A stretch of 7,970 nt of DNA from an uncultured Caulobacteraceae bacterium (GTDB lineage Bacteria > Pseudomonadota > Alphaproteobacteria > Caulobacterales > Caulobacteraceae): assembly GCA_946480495.1 (NCBI GenBank), contig CAMLKO010000040.1, positions 1-7,970 on the forward strand, given 5' to 3'. Positions 6,536 through 7,970 of this stretch are shown here, piece after piece (positions within the stretch are counted from its first letter, which is position 1; the number at the start of each line of letters is the position of its first letter). The translations under genes were made by a program, and so were the position numbers. Under the pieces are notes generated by a model. That model ran no database searches. It saw only the letters and a program-made list of their open reading frames with translations, and was not told where the DNA came from.

Positions 6536-7366
6536 ATGCATTTCCCGCGTCTTCCCGACTGGCTGGTCTATTCCGCCGTCGTCGCCGCCCTGCTCGTGGC
6601 GGCGGTCGGACGGCGGGAGAAGGCTGACGCGCCGGCCCCGCCGCCGCCCGTGCCGGGAGAGGAAGGCCTGCCGCTGGCGCCCTCCTCGCCGTTCGATCCG
6701 GCCGTGGTGGTCGAGGTGCCGGGCCAGACCGAGCCCGGTTCGGGCACCGCCTTTTCCGTGTCCGACAGCGGCGTGTGGCTGACCGCCCGCCACGTGGTCG
6801 AAGGCTGCCGCCAGGCCGCGCTGGTCGTGGCCGAGGGCCGCGGGGTGGCGGCCAAGGTCTCGCTCGACCCCGACGGCGATGCGGCCATCCTGACCACCGA
6901 CGGCGGGGCGCCCGCCATGCCGCTGGGCATCGACCGGCCGCTGCGCCGGGGCGACCGCGCCTTCCATCCGGGCTTTCCGCAGGGCGAGCCGGGCGAAGCG
7001 ACCTCGCGGTTGCTGGGGCGCGAGAACCTGATCGTGCGCGGACGCGGCGCGCGGACCGAGCCGGTGCTGGTCTGGGCCGAGACCGGGCGCACCGACAGCG
7101 TGCACGGCTCGCTCGCGGGGCTGTCAGGGGCGCCGGCGCTCGATTCGAGCGGGCGGGTGATCGGGGTCACGATCGCCGAAGCGCCCCGGCGCGGGCGCAT
7201 CTACACCACCGACCCCAGCGCCATCCGCGAGGCGCTCGCCGCGGCCAAACAGACGCCGCCGGCCGACGCCGCGGGCGAGCCGATCACCACCGACAACTAC
7301 GGCCGCGTGGCCGACAGCCTGCGGCGCGAACTGCGCGTGGCTCAGGTGGTCTGCTTGACGGCGTGA
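6536..7366 (+). CDS. Membrane-anchored trypsin-like serine protease
   Basis: The 276-residue product starts with a single membrane segment (about 9-25), followed by a proline-rich linker (APAPPPPVPG, 32-41) and a chymotrypsin/trypsin-fold domain. The catalytic triad can be read as His86 in TARHVVEGC, Asp115 in DGDAAIL and Ser197 in GLSGAPALD, with GSGTAFSV (68-75) as the usual first strand of HtrA-type proteases. There is no PDZ domain. The serine motif is GLSGAP rather than the common GNSGGP. The anchor and linker suggest the domain lies in the periplasm. Only two cysteines occur, at 91 and 273. It starts 3 nt after the DUF350 stop, so the two probably act together; the substrate is unknown. 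The 3' end overlaps the convergent transporter gene. An inactive or regulatory protease-fold protein is possible but less likely, since the triad is intact. Confidence 0.87.
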   Translation: MHFPRLPDWLVYSAVVAALLVAAVGRREKADAPAPPPPVPGEEGLPLAPSSPFDPAVVVEVPGQTEPGSGTAFSVSDSGVWLTARHVVEGCRQAALVVAEGRGVAAKVSLDPDGDAAILTTDGGAPAMPLGIDRPLRRGDRAFHPGFPQGEPGEATSRLLGRENLIVRGRGARTEPVLVWAETGRTDSVHGSLAGLSGAPALDSSGRVIGVTIAEAPRRGRIYTTDPSAIREALAAAKQTPPADAAGEPITTDNYGRVADSLRRELRVAQVVCLTA

Positions 7367-7970
7367 TCGCGCGGCATGCCGGGCCGGGTCATGGCGATCA
7401 GGATGCAGAGCAGCAGCGCCGGGATGCCGATCAGCCCGCAGCCCACGAAGTAGACCGCGTAGCCGCCCATCAGGCCGTAGCTGCCCTGCAGGCTCTCCAC
7501 CACCGCCCCTGAGAAGCCCTTCAGGATCTTGCCGACCCAGGTGTAGCTGGAGCTCAGCAGCGCATACTGCGTGGCCGTGTAGCCGAGGCTGGTCAGGCTC
7601 GACATGTAGGTCACCAGCAGCACCCCGGCCGCGCCGACCCCGGTGTTGTCGAAGAACATGACCGCGGCGAACAGCTTCGGGTCGGGCCCAAATACCGCCA
7701 GCAACGCGAACGAGGCGACGGCCAGCCCCTGCAGCACCGCGCCCGCCATCAGGCCCCGCATGCGGCCAAGCCAGGCGGCGAGGAAGCCGCCGACGGTGAT
7801 GCCGGTCAGCGTGCCCGCGAGCCCCGCCGACAGCCGCACCTCGCCCACGAAGGCCTTCTCGAAGCCGAGGTCGTGGTAGAAGGGCGTCGCCATCGGCCCC
7901 ATGACGAACTCGGGCAGCCGGTAGAGGGTGATCATCAACAGCATCACCAGCGCAAACCAGCCGTAGCTCC
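7342..7970 (-). CDS. AmpG-type major facilitator superfamily permease, C-terminal part (start beyond window)
   Basis: The frame is open from the right edge to the TGA at 7344-7342, giving the last 208 residues of a polytopic membrane protein with about six helices, the C-terminal half of an MFS transporter. Recognisable stretches are LYRLPEFVMGPMATPFYHDL after the first helix, FFDNTGVGAAGVLLVTYMS, and GYTATQYALLSSSYTWVGK. These match the AmpG family, whose best-known member imports GlcNAc-anhydroMurNAc muropeptides for cell-wall recycling and beta-lactamase signalling. Several AmpG-like paralogues exist in alphaproteobacteria, so substrate and gene symbol are left open. In-frame GTG/ATG codons at 7947 and 7944 lie inside a membrane helix that continues to the edge, so they are not the real start. 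The C-terminus ends in a short polar tail (RDHAVKQTT). Confidence 0.85.
   Translation of the reverse strand, partial: SYGWFALVMLLMITLYRLPEFVMGPMATPFYHDLGFEKAFVGEVRLSAGLAGTLTGITVGGFLAAWLGRMRGLMAGAVLQGLAVASFALLAVFGPDPKLFAAVMFFDNTGVGAAGVLLVTYMSSLTSLGYTATQYALLSSSYTWVGKILKGFSGAVVESLQGSYGLMGGYAVYFVGCGLIGIPALLLCILIAMTRPGMPRDHAVKQTT

Overview
The window is very GC-rich, almost fully coding DNA that reads as the chromosome of an alphaproteobacterium. The gene order fits the Caulobacterales (Caulobacter, Phenylobacterium or Brevundimonas type). The evidence is a divergent tsaD / hemC-hemD-mitofilin-hemY arrangement, an alphaproteobacterial RlmN with a CTLNCTFC iron-sulfur motif, and a possible Caulobacter-style promoter. 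I infer the taxon from gene order and protein character, not from a search. There is no insertion sequence, phage, CRISPR array or other accessory element.

Layout. Positions 1-572 (minus) hold the N-terminal 190 codons of tsaD, cut by the left edge. A 51-bp gap (573-623) separates it from the divergent plus-strand cluster hemC (624-1565), hemD (1598-2305), a mitofilin/Mic60-type membrane protein (2338-3201) and a HemY-type membrane TPR protein (3198-4721). A complete tRNA-Thr(CGT) gene lies at 4739-4814, 17 nt after the hemY stop. Then come rlmN (4881-6038), a DUF350 membrane protein (6107-6532) and a membrane-anchored trypsin-like serine protease (6536-7366). A minus-strand major-facilitator transporter of AmpG type converges on the protease, overlaps its 3' end by 25 bp and runs off the right edge (7342-7970).

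How the genes fit together. HemC and HemD catalyse consecutive cytosolic steps from porphobilinogen to uroporphyrinogen III. The two downstream membrane proteins are traditional neighbours of these enzymes in alphaproteobacteria, and one is the bacterial relative of the mitochondrial crista organiser Mic60. TsaD, tRNA-Thr and RlmN share a translation theme: TsaD helps put t6A on A37 of ANN-decoding tRNAs such as this tRNA-Thr, and RlmN methylates 23S rRNA A2503 and some tRNA A37 positions. DUF350 and the protease form a tight two-gene unit of unknown role at the inner membrane.

Most of the window is ordinary housekeeping. The points worth a second look are the short Mic60-type protein coupled to HemY, the DUF350-protease pair, the possibly leaderless hemC promoter, the tRNA inside the gene cluster, and a change in strand composition near the tRNA.
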